This document shows, one piece after another, positions 55,974 through 63,804 of a DNA stretch of 64,000 nt. A model generated the notes under the pieces. It was not told the origin of the DNA. It worked only from the letters and a program-made list of their open reading frames with translations, and did not search any database. The translations under genes were made by a program, and so were the position numbers. How positions within the stretch are numbered: position 1 is the first letter of the stretch; each line of letters opens with the position of its first letter. Source of the DNA: Candidatus Alistipes faecavium (GTDB lineage: Bacteria > Bacteroidota > Bacteroidia > Bacteroidales > Rikenellaceae); contig DWYP01000007.1 in the NCBI GenBank assembly GCA_019118605.1, positions 1 to 64,000 of the forward strand, read 5' to 3'.

Positions 55974-57635
55974 ATGCGCGCAACCATCCTCCTCGCCCTG
56001 AGCCTCCTGTTTGTCGGATGCACGGGCCGCGCCCCGGTCAGGGAACTCCTCCGACAGGCCGAAGCAACCGTCGCCGAGGCTCCCGACAGCGCCCTGCACC
56101 TGTTGCAGGGCATCGCCCCGACGGCACTCGGAAACCGTGCCGGGAGGGCCCGCTATGCCCTGCTGTATGCCGAGGCGGCCGACCGCGCCGGAGTCGATGC
56201 CGATTGCGGGCCGATGCTCCGCGAAGCACGCGACTTCTACCGCAGCCGTCCCCACGAACTGCGACGTCACTGCAGAGCCCTGTACTACCTGGGGCGTGCG
56301 CGGCTGCGCAAGGGGGACAAGCCCGGAGCGCTGCGGCTCTTCCTCGAAATCGAGGAGCGGCTCCGCAGCATCGACGAACCCTACTACCTCGGGCTGCTCT
56401 ACCTGCGTATCGGGGAGGTGTATCACGACGAGCTGAACTTCGTGCAGGCCTACCGGTACTACCGCGACGCCCGCGACCTGTTCATCCGCTCGGATGAGTC
56501 CCGGCTGACGGCCGAGGCGCTGCTCGGAATGACCGCTTCGTCCCTGCGGATGCGCGACGTGGAACGCACCCGGCGCAACTGTACCCTGGCGCTCGACCTG
56601 GCCGACGAACTGCACGACGAGGCGCTGGCCAAGCGGTGCCTGGCCCAGTTTGCCGCGCTGTATGCCGCCACCGACCCGATACGGATTCCCGAGGAGCTGC
56701 TGCAGCGCATCGAGCGGTCGGTGCGCAGCGACACAACGGCCGCGGGATGCTGCACCCGGGCGCAGACCCAACTGCTTCGGGGCCGGTCGGACAGTGCCCG
56801 CCGCAACCTGAACGAAGCCTTCGCAAGGAATTCCGACATCGGGAGCATGCCCATGCTCTTGTACACCTCCTACCGGATCGAAGAGCGCGCCGGGCGTTAC
56901 CGCGAGGCGTTGCAGGAACTGCACCGCTTCACCTTCCTCGGCGACTCCCTGACCCGCACGGCCCTCCAGGCCTCGGCCGGGATGATCGAGAAGGAGTATT
57001 TCCGCGAACGGGCCGCCTTCGCCGATTACAGAATCCGGAACCGCAGGATCCGCGAGATCGCCGTCTCGGGAATCGCACTCCTGCTGCTCGGTATTACGGG
57101 ATTCTTCATCCGGCAGCGGATCCGTCTCGACAAGGAACGCAACGAACGCAGCCTGCTGCTCATCCGCGAGGCGCAGTCCGAATACCTGAAGCTCTCGGGA
57201 AGCCTCCGGCAGCGGCAGGATACCGAGGCCCAGCTGAAGGGTGTGATCGCCTCGCGCTTCAGCATCGTGGATCAGCTCGGGAAGACCCTCTACGAACGCG
57301 AAAACACCGCCTCGGGGCAGGCGGCGATGGTGCGGCAGGTGAAACAGCTCATCGAGGGATTCGCCGAAAACGGCGAGATGCTCCGTGAACTGGAACAGAT
57401 CGTCGACCTTGCGCACGACGACGCCATGCGCCGGCTCCGCGAAGAGTTCCCGAAGATGAAGGAGTCCGACGTGCGGCTGCTGTGCTACATCTTCGGGGGA
57501 TTCTCCCCGCAGGTCATCAGCCTCTTCATGAACGACTCGGTCGCCAACGTCTATGCCCGCAAGTCGAGGATCAAGGCGCGGATCAAGGCTTCCGAAACCC
57601 CCTCCCGGGAGCTGTTCGTCGACCTGCTCGGGTAG
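55974..57635 (+). CDS. Membrane-spanning TPR protein with C-terminal helix-turn-helix-like region
   Basis: Candidate one-component envelope-to-DNA regulator, 553 residues. The N-terminus has a signal ending LFVGC (Cys16), so the end may be lipidated. Next come TPR-like helical repeats (about 20-345; e.g. ALYYLGRARLRKGDKPGAL and GLLYLRIGEVYHDELNFVQAYRYY), one transmembrane helix (about 362-379), a charged coiled coil (about 380-480), and a C-terminal segment (about 495-540) with KMKESDVRLLCYIFGGFSP and VANVYARKSRIKARI that looks like a LuxR-type recognition helix pair. Lipid anchor plus internal helix would put the repeats in the periplasm and the DNA-binding part in the cytoplasm. Targets may be its neighbours. 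Inferred from architecture. Confidence 0.75.
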   Translation: MRATILLALSLLFVGCTGRAPVRELLRQAEATVAEAPDSALHLLQGIAPTALGNRAGRARYALLYAEAADRAGVDADCGPMLREARDFYRSRPHELRRHCRALYYLGRARLRKGDKPGALRLFLEIEERLRSIDEPYYLGLLYLRIGEVYHDELNFVQAYRYYRDARDLFIRSDESRLTAEALLGMTASSLRMRDVERTRRNCTLALDLADELHDEALAKRCLAQFAALYAATDPIRIPEELLQRIERSVRSDTTAAGCCTRAQTQLLRGRSDSARRNLNEAFARNSDIGSMPMLLYTSYRIEERAGRYREALQELHRFTFLGDSLTRTALQASAGMIEKEYFRERAAFADYRIRNRRIREIAVSGIALLLLGITGFFIRQRIRLDKERNERSLLLIREAQSEYLKLSGSLRQRQDTEAQLKGVIASRFSIVDQLGKTLYERENTASGQAAMVRQVKQLIEGFAENGEMLRELEQIVDLAHDDAMRRLREEFPKMKESDVRLLCYIFGGFSPQVISLFMNDSVANVYARKSRIKARIKASETPSRELFVDLLG

Positions 57636-57723
57636 TTGTCAGAGCGGTGTTAGAATCCCCGCAGGAGACAGGCACACAAAACGCTGATTATCAGCTTCCG
57701 AAAAATACATCTGTTAGATTCCG

Positions 57724-57758
57724 GCGTCCGTATCGCAACCCGTAAACGATGCGGACGC
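57724..57758 (+). repeat. Inverted repeat overlapping the promoter of the small lipoprotein
   Basis: GCGTCCG (57724-57730) and CGGACGC (57752-57758), seven-bp perfect arms separated by 21 bases, ending two bases before the TATTTTTG box at 57761. The spacing of about 28 bases centre to centre suits a dimeric regulator on one face of the helix. It lies just downstream of the TPR/helix-turn-helix gene. Confidence 0.5.
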
Positions 57759-57760
57759 AC

Positions 57761-57768
57761 TATTTTTG
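57761..57768 (+). promoter_or_regulatory. -7 element of the small lipoprotein gene
   Basis: TATTTTTG fits TAnnTTTG, about 94 bases above the start codon. No -33 TTG is seen; the inverted repeat fills that space, which suggests activator-dependent use. Confidence 0.5.
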
Positions 57769-57861
57769 CACCTGGAAACAAGCTCCCGTCTGCCGTTTCG
57801 GAACAGGTACGGAGCGGAGCGCAACACCGAATTTATTTTCAGGATTTACTCTTATAAAAGA

Positions 57862-58242
57862 ATGAAATTGCCGAAACCGATACTTGCAGCCGTGGCAGGA
57901 CTTCTGGTCTTTGCCGCCTGCACGAAAAAGGACTATGAGCCCGACGAAAAGGATGCCACCGCACAGATCTCGGTGCGCGACGAAAAGGGATACGAAAAGT
58001 TCCAGAAGGATCGCACCGCACCGCCCATAGCCTTCACGCTGACCCTTCCCGACGGGAAAGTCAACTACCGGCTGCCGTTCACGGAGTGGTTTGCCTCGGG
58101 CCAGCGGTTCATCACCTTCGTCGTACGCGAAGAGGACGACGCGGACAACTACCGCATCTGGGCAATCAGCCGGACGGTGAGAACCGCAGAGACGTTCAAC
58201 ATCGCCTTCAGACTGGACAGGAATCCGATCCTTCCGCTATAG
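57862..58242 (+). CDS. Small lipoprotein of unknown function
   Basis: A 126-residue lipoprotein; I do not recognise a family. The signal ends FAAC (Cys20), followed by a charged K-K-D-Y-E-P-D-E-K-D stretch. The mature domain (about 35-126) is predicted beta-rich, with APPIAFTLTLPDGKVNYRLPF, FITFVVREEDD and FNIAFRLDRNP strands. An earlier in-frame ATG (57766) lies within the promoter and would bury the signal, so 57862 is preferred. It lies 226 bases after the TPR/helix-turn-helix gene and may be a target or partner of it. Confidence 0.7.
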   Translation: MKLPKPILAAVAGLLVFAACTKKDYEPDEKDATAQISVRDEKGYEKFQKDRTAPPIAFTLTLPDGKVNYRLPFTEWFASGQRFITFVVREEDDADNYRIWAISRTVRTAETFNIAFRLDRNPILPL

Positions 58243-58289
58243 ACAGATCATGTCCCGCCTTCGGGGAACAGGGTACTGCATCATCTTCC

Positions 58290-58493
58290 ATGAAAAACCG
58301 CCACGCTGCCGACTACAAAAAACCTTTCTCTCTAATGCTTGTCATCATTCTTCTACTCGCTCTGTTACGCACCGGAGCCATCGTTCGGCAGAAAACATGC
58401 AGCCTGACCCGTATCGCCCCGAGCAGGAAACGGATCACCGCGCCGCGACAACCGGTCGAAGCGCAACAGTTTCCGGGCGGGACTATTTTTTAA
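58290..58493 (+). CDS. Possible small membrane peptide
   Basis: A 67-codon frame beginning MKNRHAADYKKPFSLMLV with one hydrophobic segment (about 14-27, LMLVIILLLALL) and a basic tail rich in Arg, Thr and Pro. The lysine-flanked membrane segment is plausible for a small membrane protein, but there is no family match or promoter. It could be chance. Confidence 0.25.
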   Translation: MKNRHAADYKKPFSLMLVIILLLALLRTGAIVRQKTCSLTRIAPSRKRITAPRQPVEAQQFPGGTIF

Positions 58494-58745
58494 GACGCAA
58501 GGGACGGGAAACAGTTCATGAACCTCCCTTTCGCACGCTTGTTGGAATCGTATTCGGAGAAGGGAACCGGGCTCTGACCGGGACTTCTCGGAAATGGGCT
58601 CCGGAGGCGAGAGGCCGCAGGCAGCGGAAAGCTCCGCGGCACCTCCCCGGGACAGCCCGAACATGAATGGGAAAACTTTTTCAGAGAGAGGATGGGTAGA
58701 GAGGCCCGAACCGGGCCCGGACAAACTCTCCGGATACGAGGTTGC

Positions 58746-58781
58746 ACCCCCGGTCTGCGCTTGAAGCAGGCCGGGGGTTTT
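58746..58781 (+). terminator. Orphan terminator-like hairpin
   Basis: ACCCCCGG (58746-58753) and CCGGGGGT (58771-58778) form the stem base, extended by CTGC (58755-58758) and GCAG (58766-58769), followed by TTTTC. It lies about 500 bases past the nearest upstream gene and belongs to none. Confidence 0.65.
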
Positions 58782-58856
58782 CGTGTCCGGGGCCGGCCGC
58801 GCGGAGTCCCCCAAAGGGCAAAATACCTCCCGAGGAGCGAAAAAACAAGCCATATA

Positions 58857-58888
58857 GTTGATATTGCGGATGTAATTTTATATTTTTG
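58857..58888 (+). promoter_or_regulatory. Promoter of the GNAT gene
   Basis: GTTG (58857-58860), a 20-base spacer and TATTTTTG (58881-58888), followed by an AT-rich 20-base leader before the ATG at 58909. Confidence 0.85.
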
Positions 58889-58908
58889 AAAAATTAAAAT
58901 TTCTCCCC

Positions 58909-59385
58909 ATGAAAATCCGCAAGGCTCAGGAAAAGGATATCGACAGAATCAACGAACTGCTCTACCAGGTATGCATGATCCACCACCGGGGACGTCCCGA
59001 CCTCTTCAGGGCCGGGGCGAGAAAATACTCCGGGCAGCAGCTCGTCGGGATCCTGCACGACGAAAAGACTCCGGTGTTCGCCGCCGTGGACGACGACGAC
59101 CGGCTGATGGGATACGCCTTCTGCATGTTCAGGGAGACCTGCGGGGACAACATCCTCCAAGATGTCAGAACCCTTTACATCGACGACCTGTGCGTCGACG
59201 AATCGCTCCGCGGCAAGGGCATCGGGAAAGCCCTCTATCGGGCCGTTAGGGAGTTCGCCCTCGAACACGGATGTTACAACCTGACGCTGAACGTGTGGAG
59301 CTGCAACACCGCGGCCCGGGCATTCTACGAACGGTGCGGATTCGTCCCCCAGAAGACCGTCATGGAGGAGAAGCTCCGCGGCTGA
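58909..59385 (+). CDS. GNAT-family N-acetyltransferase
   Basis: Acetyl-CoA-dependent acetyltransferase; the acceptor is unknown. The 158-residue protein has the N-terminal AQEKDIDRINELLYQV helix, a central beta sheet with YIDDLCVDESLRGKGIG (acetyl-CoA pyrophosphate loop R-G-K-G-I-G at 101-106), and the C-terminal TAARAFYERCGF motif. It is close to the group of small-molecule GNATs. First gene of the cluster that leads to the nitrilase and iorAB genes, 29 bases before the nitrilase start. Confidence 0.9.
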   Translation: MKIRKAQEKDIDRINELLYQVCMIHHRGRPDLFRAGARKYSGQQLVGILHDEKTPVFAAVDDDDRLMGYAFCMFRETCGDNILQDVRTLYIDDLCVDESLRGKGIGKALYRAVREFALEHGCYNLTLNVWSCNTAARAFYERCGFVPQKTVMEEKLRG

Positions 59386-59414
59386 CCTCCCGAAAAGGCA
59401 AAATCAAGAAAACA

Positions 59415-60179
59415 ATGAAAATCACCCTGTTGCAAAGAGACATCGTCTGGGCGGATCCCGAGGCGAACAGACGCCGCAACGACCTCCTGTTTGCCGACGG
59501 CGGAGGTTCCGACCTGTATGTCTTCCCCGAAATGTTCTCCACGGGATTCTGCACCCAGCCCGAGGCGAGCGCCGAGGAGGAGCCCTCCGCCACGCTCGGA
59601 TGGATGAAAGAGAAGGCCGCACAGTACCATTGCGCCCTCGCGGGGAGCATCGCCGTCAGGGAACGGGAGCGGTATTTCAACCGGTTCTATTTCGTCTTTC
59701 CCGACGGGCGGTGCGAACACTACGACAAGAAGCACCTCTTCACCTTCGGCGGGGAGCACCGGCACTTCACGCCCGGGGAGGAGCGCGTCGTGGTTTCGTA
59801 CGCCGGGGTGCGGATCCTGCTTCAGATATGTTACGACCTGCGCTTCCCCGTCTGGTCGCGCAACCGCGGCGACTACGACATGATCGTCTACGTGGCCAGC
59901 TGGCCCAAGCCGCGCACCGCGGCATGGAAGCAGCTGCTCCGCGCCCGGGCCATCGAGAACCAGTGCTACGTGGCCGGGGTGAACCGCTGCGGATGCGACC
60001 CCTGCAACGAATACGAGGGCGGGACGGTGCTGCTCGACCCCTATGGAAATGCACTCGGGGAGTGCCCCGACGGCACGGAAAGCCGGATAAGCGCGCAGAT
60101 CGACATGGATGAGCTGAGGGCGTTCCGGGAGAAGTTCCCCGTACTGGAGGATGCCGACCGTTTTGTCCTGACCCGGTAA
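59415..60179 (+). CDS. Nitrilase-superfamily amidase (Nit2/YafV-like)
   Basis: Carbon-nitrogen hydrolase, probably an omega-amidase that cleaves alpha-keto acid amides such as alpha-ketoglutaramate. The 254-residue protein has the Glu-Lys-Cys triad: Glu39 in FPEMFSTGF, Lys106 in YDKKHLF, Cys139 in QICYDLRFP, followed by ASWPKPRTAAW and GVNRCG. These short forms match the Nit2/YafV branch rather than aliphatic nitrilases. Its place before iorA suggests it handles keto acids produced by transamination, consistent with the aminotransferase downstream. Start at 59415; longer in-frame extensions enter the GNAT gene. Confidence 0.88.
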   Translation: MKITLLQRDIVWADPEANRRRNDLLFADGGGSDLYVFPEMFSTGFCTQPEASAEEEPSATLGWMKEKAAQYHCALAGSIAVRERERYFNRFYFVFPDGRCEHYDKKHLFTFGGEHRHFTPGEERVVVSYAGVRILLQICYDLRFPVWSRNRGDYDMIVYVASWPKPRTAAWKQLLRARAIENQCYVAGVNRCGCDPCNEYEGGTVLLDPYGNALGECPDGTESRISAQIDMDELRAFREKFPVLEDADRFVLTR

Positions 60180-60222
60180 GAGGCCGGGCCGAATTCGAAA
60201 ATCAATCATTCAACCAACCCAT

Positions 60223-61851
60223 ATGACGCGGATCAAACTATTACTGGGCGACGAAGCCCTCGCCGAAGGGGCCCTGCAGGCGGGGATCGGCGGCGTGTAC
60301 GCCTATCCCGGCACGCCGAGCACGGAGATCACCGAATACATCCAGCACGCCGCAAAGACCGGCGGGGAGAAGCTCCACTGCACGTGGAGTTCGAACGAGA
60401 AGACCGCCATGGAGGCGGCGCTGGGGATGTCCTATGCCGGATGCCGGAGCCTCGTGTGCATGAAGCACGTCGGGATGAACGTCGCCGCCGATGCCTTCGT
60501 GAACGCCGCCATGACCGGAGTGAACGGAGGTCTGGTCGTCGTGGCCGCCGACGACCCTTCGATGCACTCCTCGCAGAACGAACAGGACTCGCGCTTCTAC
60601 GGGAAATTCGCCATGATCCCGACCCTGGAGCCCTCCACGCAGCAGGAGGCCTACGAGATGATCCAGTACGCCTTCGAGCTTTCGGAGGAGGAGCACCTCC
60701 CGGTGCTGCTGCGGCTGACGACCCGTCTGGCGCATTCGAGAGCCGCCGTAGCCGTCCGCGCGGAGCGCGCGGAGATCCGCCGCAGGGAGGTCGCCGACGA
60801 TCCCCGTTCGTGGGTGCTGCTCCCGGCGAACGCCCGGAGGAAAAACCAGGCGCTGACGGCCCGGCAGCCGCATCTGGAGCGTCGCGCGGGCGAGACCTCC
60901 TTCCTCAGAGAGCTCGTCCCGGAACGCGGCAACGGAAAGGGCATCGTCGCCTGCGGAACCGGGTACAACTACGTCATGGAGAACCGCGCGCTGGAAGAGG
61001 GGTATCGGATCCTGAAGATCTCCCAGTACCCCGTGCCGGCCGAAAAGGTCAGGGTGTTCGCCTCCCGGTGCCGGGAGCTGCTGGTCGTGGAGGACGGGCA
61101 GCCGTTCCTCGAAGAGCAGCTCCGGGCCATCCTCGGAGGGGATTATCCGCTGAAGGGCCGCCTCACCGCCGACCTGCCCCGCACCGGGGAGCTGAATCCC
61201 GACCATGTCGCCACGGCCCTGGGGCATGAGAAAGCTCCGGCGCGGAAGGTTCCCGAAGGGGTGGTTCCCCGCCCGCCCGCGCTGTGTCAGGGATGCGGGC
61301 ACCGCGACGTCTACATCGCCCTCAACCGCGTGCTCGCCGACTACCCCGCGGCGCGGGTCTTCGCCGACATCGGCTGCTATACGCTGGGGGCCCTGCCACC
61401 CTTCTGCGCCATAGACTCCTGCGTGGATATGGGCGCCTCGATCACCATGGCCAAGGGGGCTGCCGACGCGGGGCTCCGCCCGGCCGTCGCCGTCATCGGA
61501 GACTCCACCTTCACCCACAGCGGCATGACCGGACTGCTCGACGCCGTGAACGACCGGTCGAACATCACCGTCGTCATCTCCGACAACCTCACGACCGCCA
61601 TGACCGGAGGTCAGGATTCCGCCGGCACGAACAAGTTCGAGGCGATCTGCCTCGCCCTCGGAGTGGAGAAGGAACACGTCCGGGTCGTCGTCCCCGTACC
61701 GAAGAACATGGAGCAGATCACCCGTACGATCCGTGAGGAGATCGAATACGAAGGGGTCTCGGTAATCATCCCGCGGCGCGAGTGCATGCAGACCCTTGCA
61801 AGGAAAAAACGTGTCGAACAATCCAAACGCAACGAGGAGGCTACGAAATGA
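60223..61851 (+). CDS. iorA: Indolepyruvate ferredoxin oxidoreductase, alpha subunit (no C-terminal ferredoxin domain)
   Basis: Thiamine-diphosphate enzyme that oxidatively decarboxylates aryl pyruvates to aryl-acetyl-CoA with ferredoxin as acceptor. The 542-residue protein has the pyrimidine-binding half with AYPGTPSTEITEY and WSSNEKTAMEAALGMSY (about 25-75), a middle domain, and the diphosphate-binding half with CQGCGHRDVY, ADIGCYTLG and GDSTFTHSG (about 425-435), then ISDNLTTAMTGGQ. Archaeal IorA ends in a two-cluster ferredoxin domain with Cys-x2-Cys-x2-Cys motifs; this protein stops after a basic K-K-R-V-E-Q-S-K-R tail with none. It overlaps iorB (ATGA). Confidence 0.92.
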   Translation: MTRIKLLLGDEALAEGALQAGIGGVYAYPGTPSTEITEYIQHAAKTGGEKLHCTWSSNEKTAMEAALGMSYAGCRSLVCMKHVGMNVAADAFVNAAMTGVNGGLVVVAADDPSMHSSQNEQDSRFYGKFAMIPTLEPSTQQEAYEMIQYAFELSEEEHLPVLLRLTTRLAHSRAAVAVRAERAEIRRREVADDPRSWVLLPANARRKNQALTARQPHLERRAGETSFLRELVPERGNGKGIVACGTGYNYVMENRALEEGYRILKISQYPVPAEKVRVFASRCRELLVVEDGQPFLEEQLRAILGGDYPLKGRLTADLPRTGELNPDHVATALGHEKAPARKVPEGVVPRPPALCQGCGHRDVYIALNRVLADYPAARVFADIGCYTLGALPPFCAIDSCVDMGASITMAKGAADAGLRPAVAVIGDSTFTHSGMTGLLDAVNDRSNITVVISDNLTTAMTGGQDSAGTNKFEAICLALGVEKEHVRVVVPVPKNMEQITRTIREEIEYEGVSVIIPRRECMQTLARKKRVEQSKRNEEATK

Positions 61852-62423
61852 AAAAGGACATCATTCTTTCGGGTGTGGGAGGACAAGGGATCCTCTCCAT
61901 CGCGACCATCATCGGAGACGCCGCCACGAGGGCCGGGCTGCACCTCAAGCAGGCCGAAGTCCACGGCATGAGCCAGCGCGGCGGGGAGGTCGAATCGTGC
62001 CTGAGGCTCTCCGACACGGAGATTTTCTCCGATCTGGTCCAGCAGGGGTGCGCCGACATGATTCTCTCGATGGAGCCCATGGAGGCGCTCCGCTATCTGC
62101 CGTTCCTCCACGAGGGAGGGTATGTCGTCACCTCCTCCTCGCCGTTCCGCAACATCGACCCCTATCCCGAGGTGCAGGTGCTGGACGCGCTGGGAGCGCT
62201 GGACCGCGTCATCGACCTCGACCTCGACAGGATTACCCGCGAGCACGCCATCCCCAAGTCGGCAAACGTCGTGCTGCTCGGCGCGGCAGCCTCGCGGATC
62301 GGCATCCTCTCCCCGGAGCAGATCGAGGAGGGCATCCGCAACATCTTCGCACCGAAGGGCGCGCAGGTGGTCGAAATGAATCTCAAGGCTTTTGAAATCG
62401 GACGCGAATATGGCAGACAATAA
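61848..62423 (+). CDS. iorB: Indolepyruvate ferredoxin oxidoreductase, beta subunit
   Basis: Gamma-domain partner of IorA that completes the active site and binds CoA. The 191-residue protein has the dinucleotide-binding-like GVGGQGILSIATIIG (about 9-23), the QAEVHGMSQRGGEVES motif near 37-52, and TSSSPFRN. Start at 61848 overlaps the iorA stop by four bases. The next gene starts inside its last codons (14-base overlap), so subunits and aminotransferase are produced together. Confidence 0.94.
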   Translation: MKKDIILSGVGGQGILSIATIIGDAATRAGLHLKQAEVHGMSQRGGEVESCLRLSDTEIFSDLVQQGCADMILSMEPMEALRYLPFLHEGGYVVTSSSPFRNIDPYPEVQVLDALGALDRVIDLDLDRITREHAIPKSANVVLLGAAASRIGILSPEQIEEGIRNIFAPKGAQVVEMNLKAFEIGREYGRQ

Positions 62424-63735
62424 GGTTTTCACCAGGGAGCTGGTGGCCGAGACCGTCGGGGAGCTCAACATCGCGGACCTCGAGAATGCCACCATCGGAG
62501 AGATCCTGCTCGTGGCGTCGGCCCTCGAGCGGAAAACCGGAATCCCCTTCATCCGGATGGATCAGGGATCCCCGGGACTCCCGCCCAACAAGATCGGCAT
62601 CGAGGCCGAGAAGGAGGCTCTCGACAGCGGCATCGTGTCGCAGTACCCCGCGGCCGCGGGCGTCGCCGAGCTCAAGGAGCAGGCCTCGCGCTTCGTCAGG
62701 GCCTTCATCGATGTCGAAATATCCCCCGAGGCGTGCATTCCCACGACCGGGGGCGTGGCCGCCTCCTTCGCCTCGTTCATCGCCGCCACGCAGCGCCTCG
62801 AGGGAAAGGACAAGGTGCTCTTCATCGACCCCGGGTTCCCGATCCAGAAGTCGCAGCTGAAGATCCTCGGCATCGAATGGGTATCGTTCGACATCCACGA
62901 CTTCCGGGGCGAGCGGCTGCGTGCGAAGATGGAGCCGCTGATGCGCTCGGGCGAGATCGCCGCCATCGTCTATTCGAACCCCAACAACCCGGCGTGGATC
63001 TGCCTCGAAGATTCCGAGCTGAAGATCATCGGCGAGCTCGCCGACCGCTACGACGCCGTGGTCATGGAGGACATGGCCTATTTCTGCATGGATTTCCGCA
63101 GGGATCTCGGAAGGCCCTTCGAACCGCCCTATCCGCCCACAGTGGCGAGGTACACGGACAACTACATCCTGCTGCTCTCCTCGTCGAAGATCTTCAGCTA
63201 CGCCGGGCAGCGGATCGCCCTGGCATGCATATCCGACGCACTGTTCAACAGGCATTACGAGAATCTGGCCCGACGCTACGGAGACTCCGGGATCTTCGGG
63301 CAGACCTTCATCGCCTCGATTCTCTACATGATTACCAGCGGATGCACGACCTCCACGCAGTTCGCATACGCCCGGATGCTGAAAGAGGCCTGCGACGGAA
63401 GGATCGACTTCGTGGCCGACACGCGCATCTACGCCGAGCGGGCCGAGCGGATGAAGCAAATCTTCCGCGAAAACGGGTTCCGCATCGTCTATGACCGGGA
63501 TGTCAGCCGGCAGGTCGGCGACGGATTCTTCTTCACCCTCGGCTACGGGGAGATGAGCGGCGGGGAGCTGCTCCGGGAGCTGCTCCATTACGGGGTCAGC
63601 TGCATCAGCCTCGCCACGACGGGAAGCGAGCAGCAAGGCATCCGCGCCTGCACCTCGCGGATGAAGGAGGAACTCTATCCCCTGCTCCGCGAGCGGATGG
63701 AGGGATTCCGCAGAGACCATCCCGTGGAAGAGTAA
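62410..63735 (+). CDS. Class I/II pyridoxal-phosphate aminotransferase
   Basis: Probable aminotransferase acting on amino acids whose keto acids feed IorAB. The 441-residue protein is of fold type I: MDQGSPGLPPNKIGIEAE near 54-70, PTTGGVAASF around the cofactor phosphate, SNPNNPAW near 195-202, EDMAYF with Asp contacting the pyridine, and SSSKIFSYAGQR with Lys260 as the PLP lysine. A conserved arginine near the C-terminus (ACTSRMK) would bind the substrate carboxylate. Start MADNKVFTREL at 62410 overlaps iorB. Specificity for aromatic amino acids is inferred from context only. Confidence 0.88.
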   Translation: MADNKVFTRELVAETVGELNIADLENATIGEILLVASALERKTGIPFIRMDQGSPGLPPNKIGIEAEKEALDSGIVSQYPAAAGVAELKEQASRFVRAFIDVEISPEACIPTTGGVAASFASFIAATQRLEGKDKVLFIDPGFPIQKSQLKILGIEWVSFDIHDFRGERLRAKMEPLMRSGEIAAIVYSNPNNPAWICLEDSELKIIGELADRYDAVVMEDMAYFCMDFRRDLGRPFEPPYPPTVARYTDNYILLLSSSKIFSYAGQRIALACISDALFNRHYENLARRYGDSGIFGQTFIASILYMITSGCTTSTQFAYARMLKEACDGRIDFVADTRIYAERAERMKQIFRENGFRIVYDRDVSRQVGDGFFFTLGYGEMSGGELLRELLHYGVSCISLATTGSEQQGIRACTSRMKEELYPLLRERMEGFRRDHPVEE

Positions 63736-63748
63736 CCGGCAGGCGGAA

Positions 63749-63770
63749 GGGGGGGGGCGTCTCCGCCCCC
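63749..63770 (+). repeat. Nine-base G tract and hairpin after the aminotransferase gene
   Basis: Nine G residues (63749-63757) run into CG-TCTC-CG-CCCCC, giving a seven-bp stem GGGGGCG/CGCCCCC (63753-63759 and 63764-63770). An A tract rather than a T tract follows, so it is not a typical terminator. It separates the aminotransferase from the ligase gene. Confidence 0.55.
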
Positions 63771-63804
63771 AAAAAGTTCGAAACCTCAACAACATACAGG
63801 GAAT

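Larger units (their letters stand above)
58243..58908. other. 665-base gap before the GNAT gene, with an orphan terminator
   Basis: No confident coding sequence. The first part holds the doubtful 67-codon frame. The stretch 58494-58745 is GC-rich with many short self-complementary segments (for example CCCGAACCGGGCCCGG near 58710) and ends in the hairpin at 58746-58781. The last 100 bases are AT-rich and contain the promoter of the GNAT gene. An untranslated RNA between about 58500 and 58780 is possible. Confidence 0.45.

Noticed and set aside
58692..58889. A 65-codon frame across the orphan terminator
   Set aside because: It reads through the hairpin and into the GNAT promoter, with no recognisable features.
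63749..63770. Phase-variation tract or terminator at the second nine-G run
   Set aside because: It lies between genes, so slippage would not change a reading frame. The hairpin is followed by A rather than T residues on the transcribed strand.
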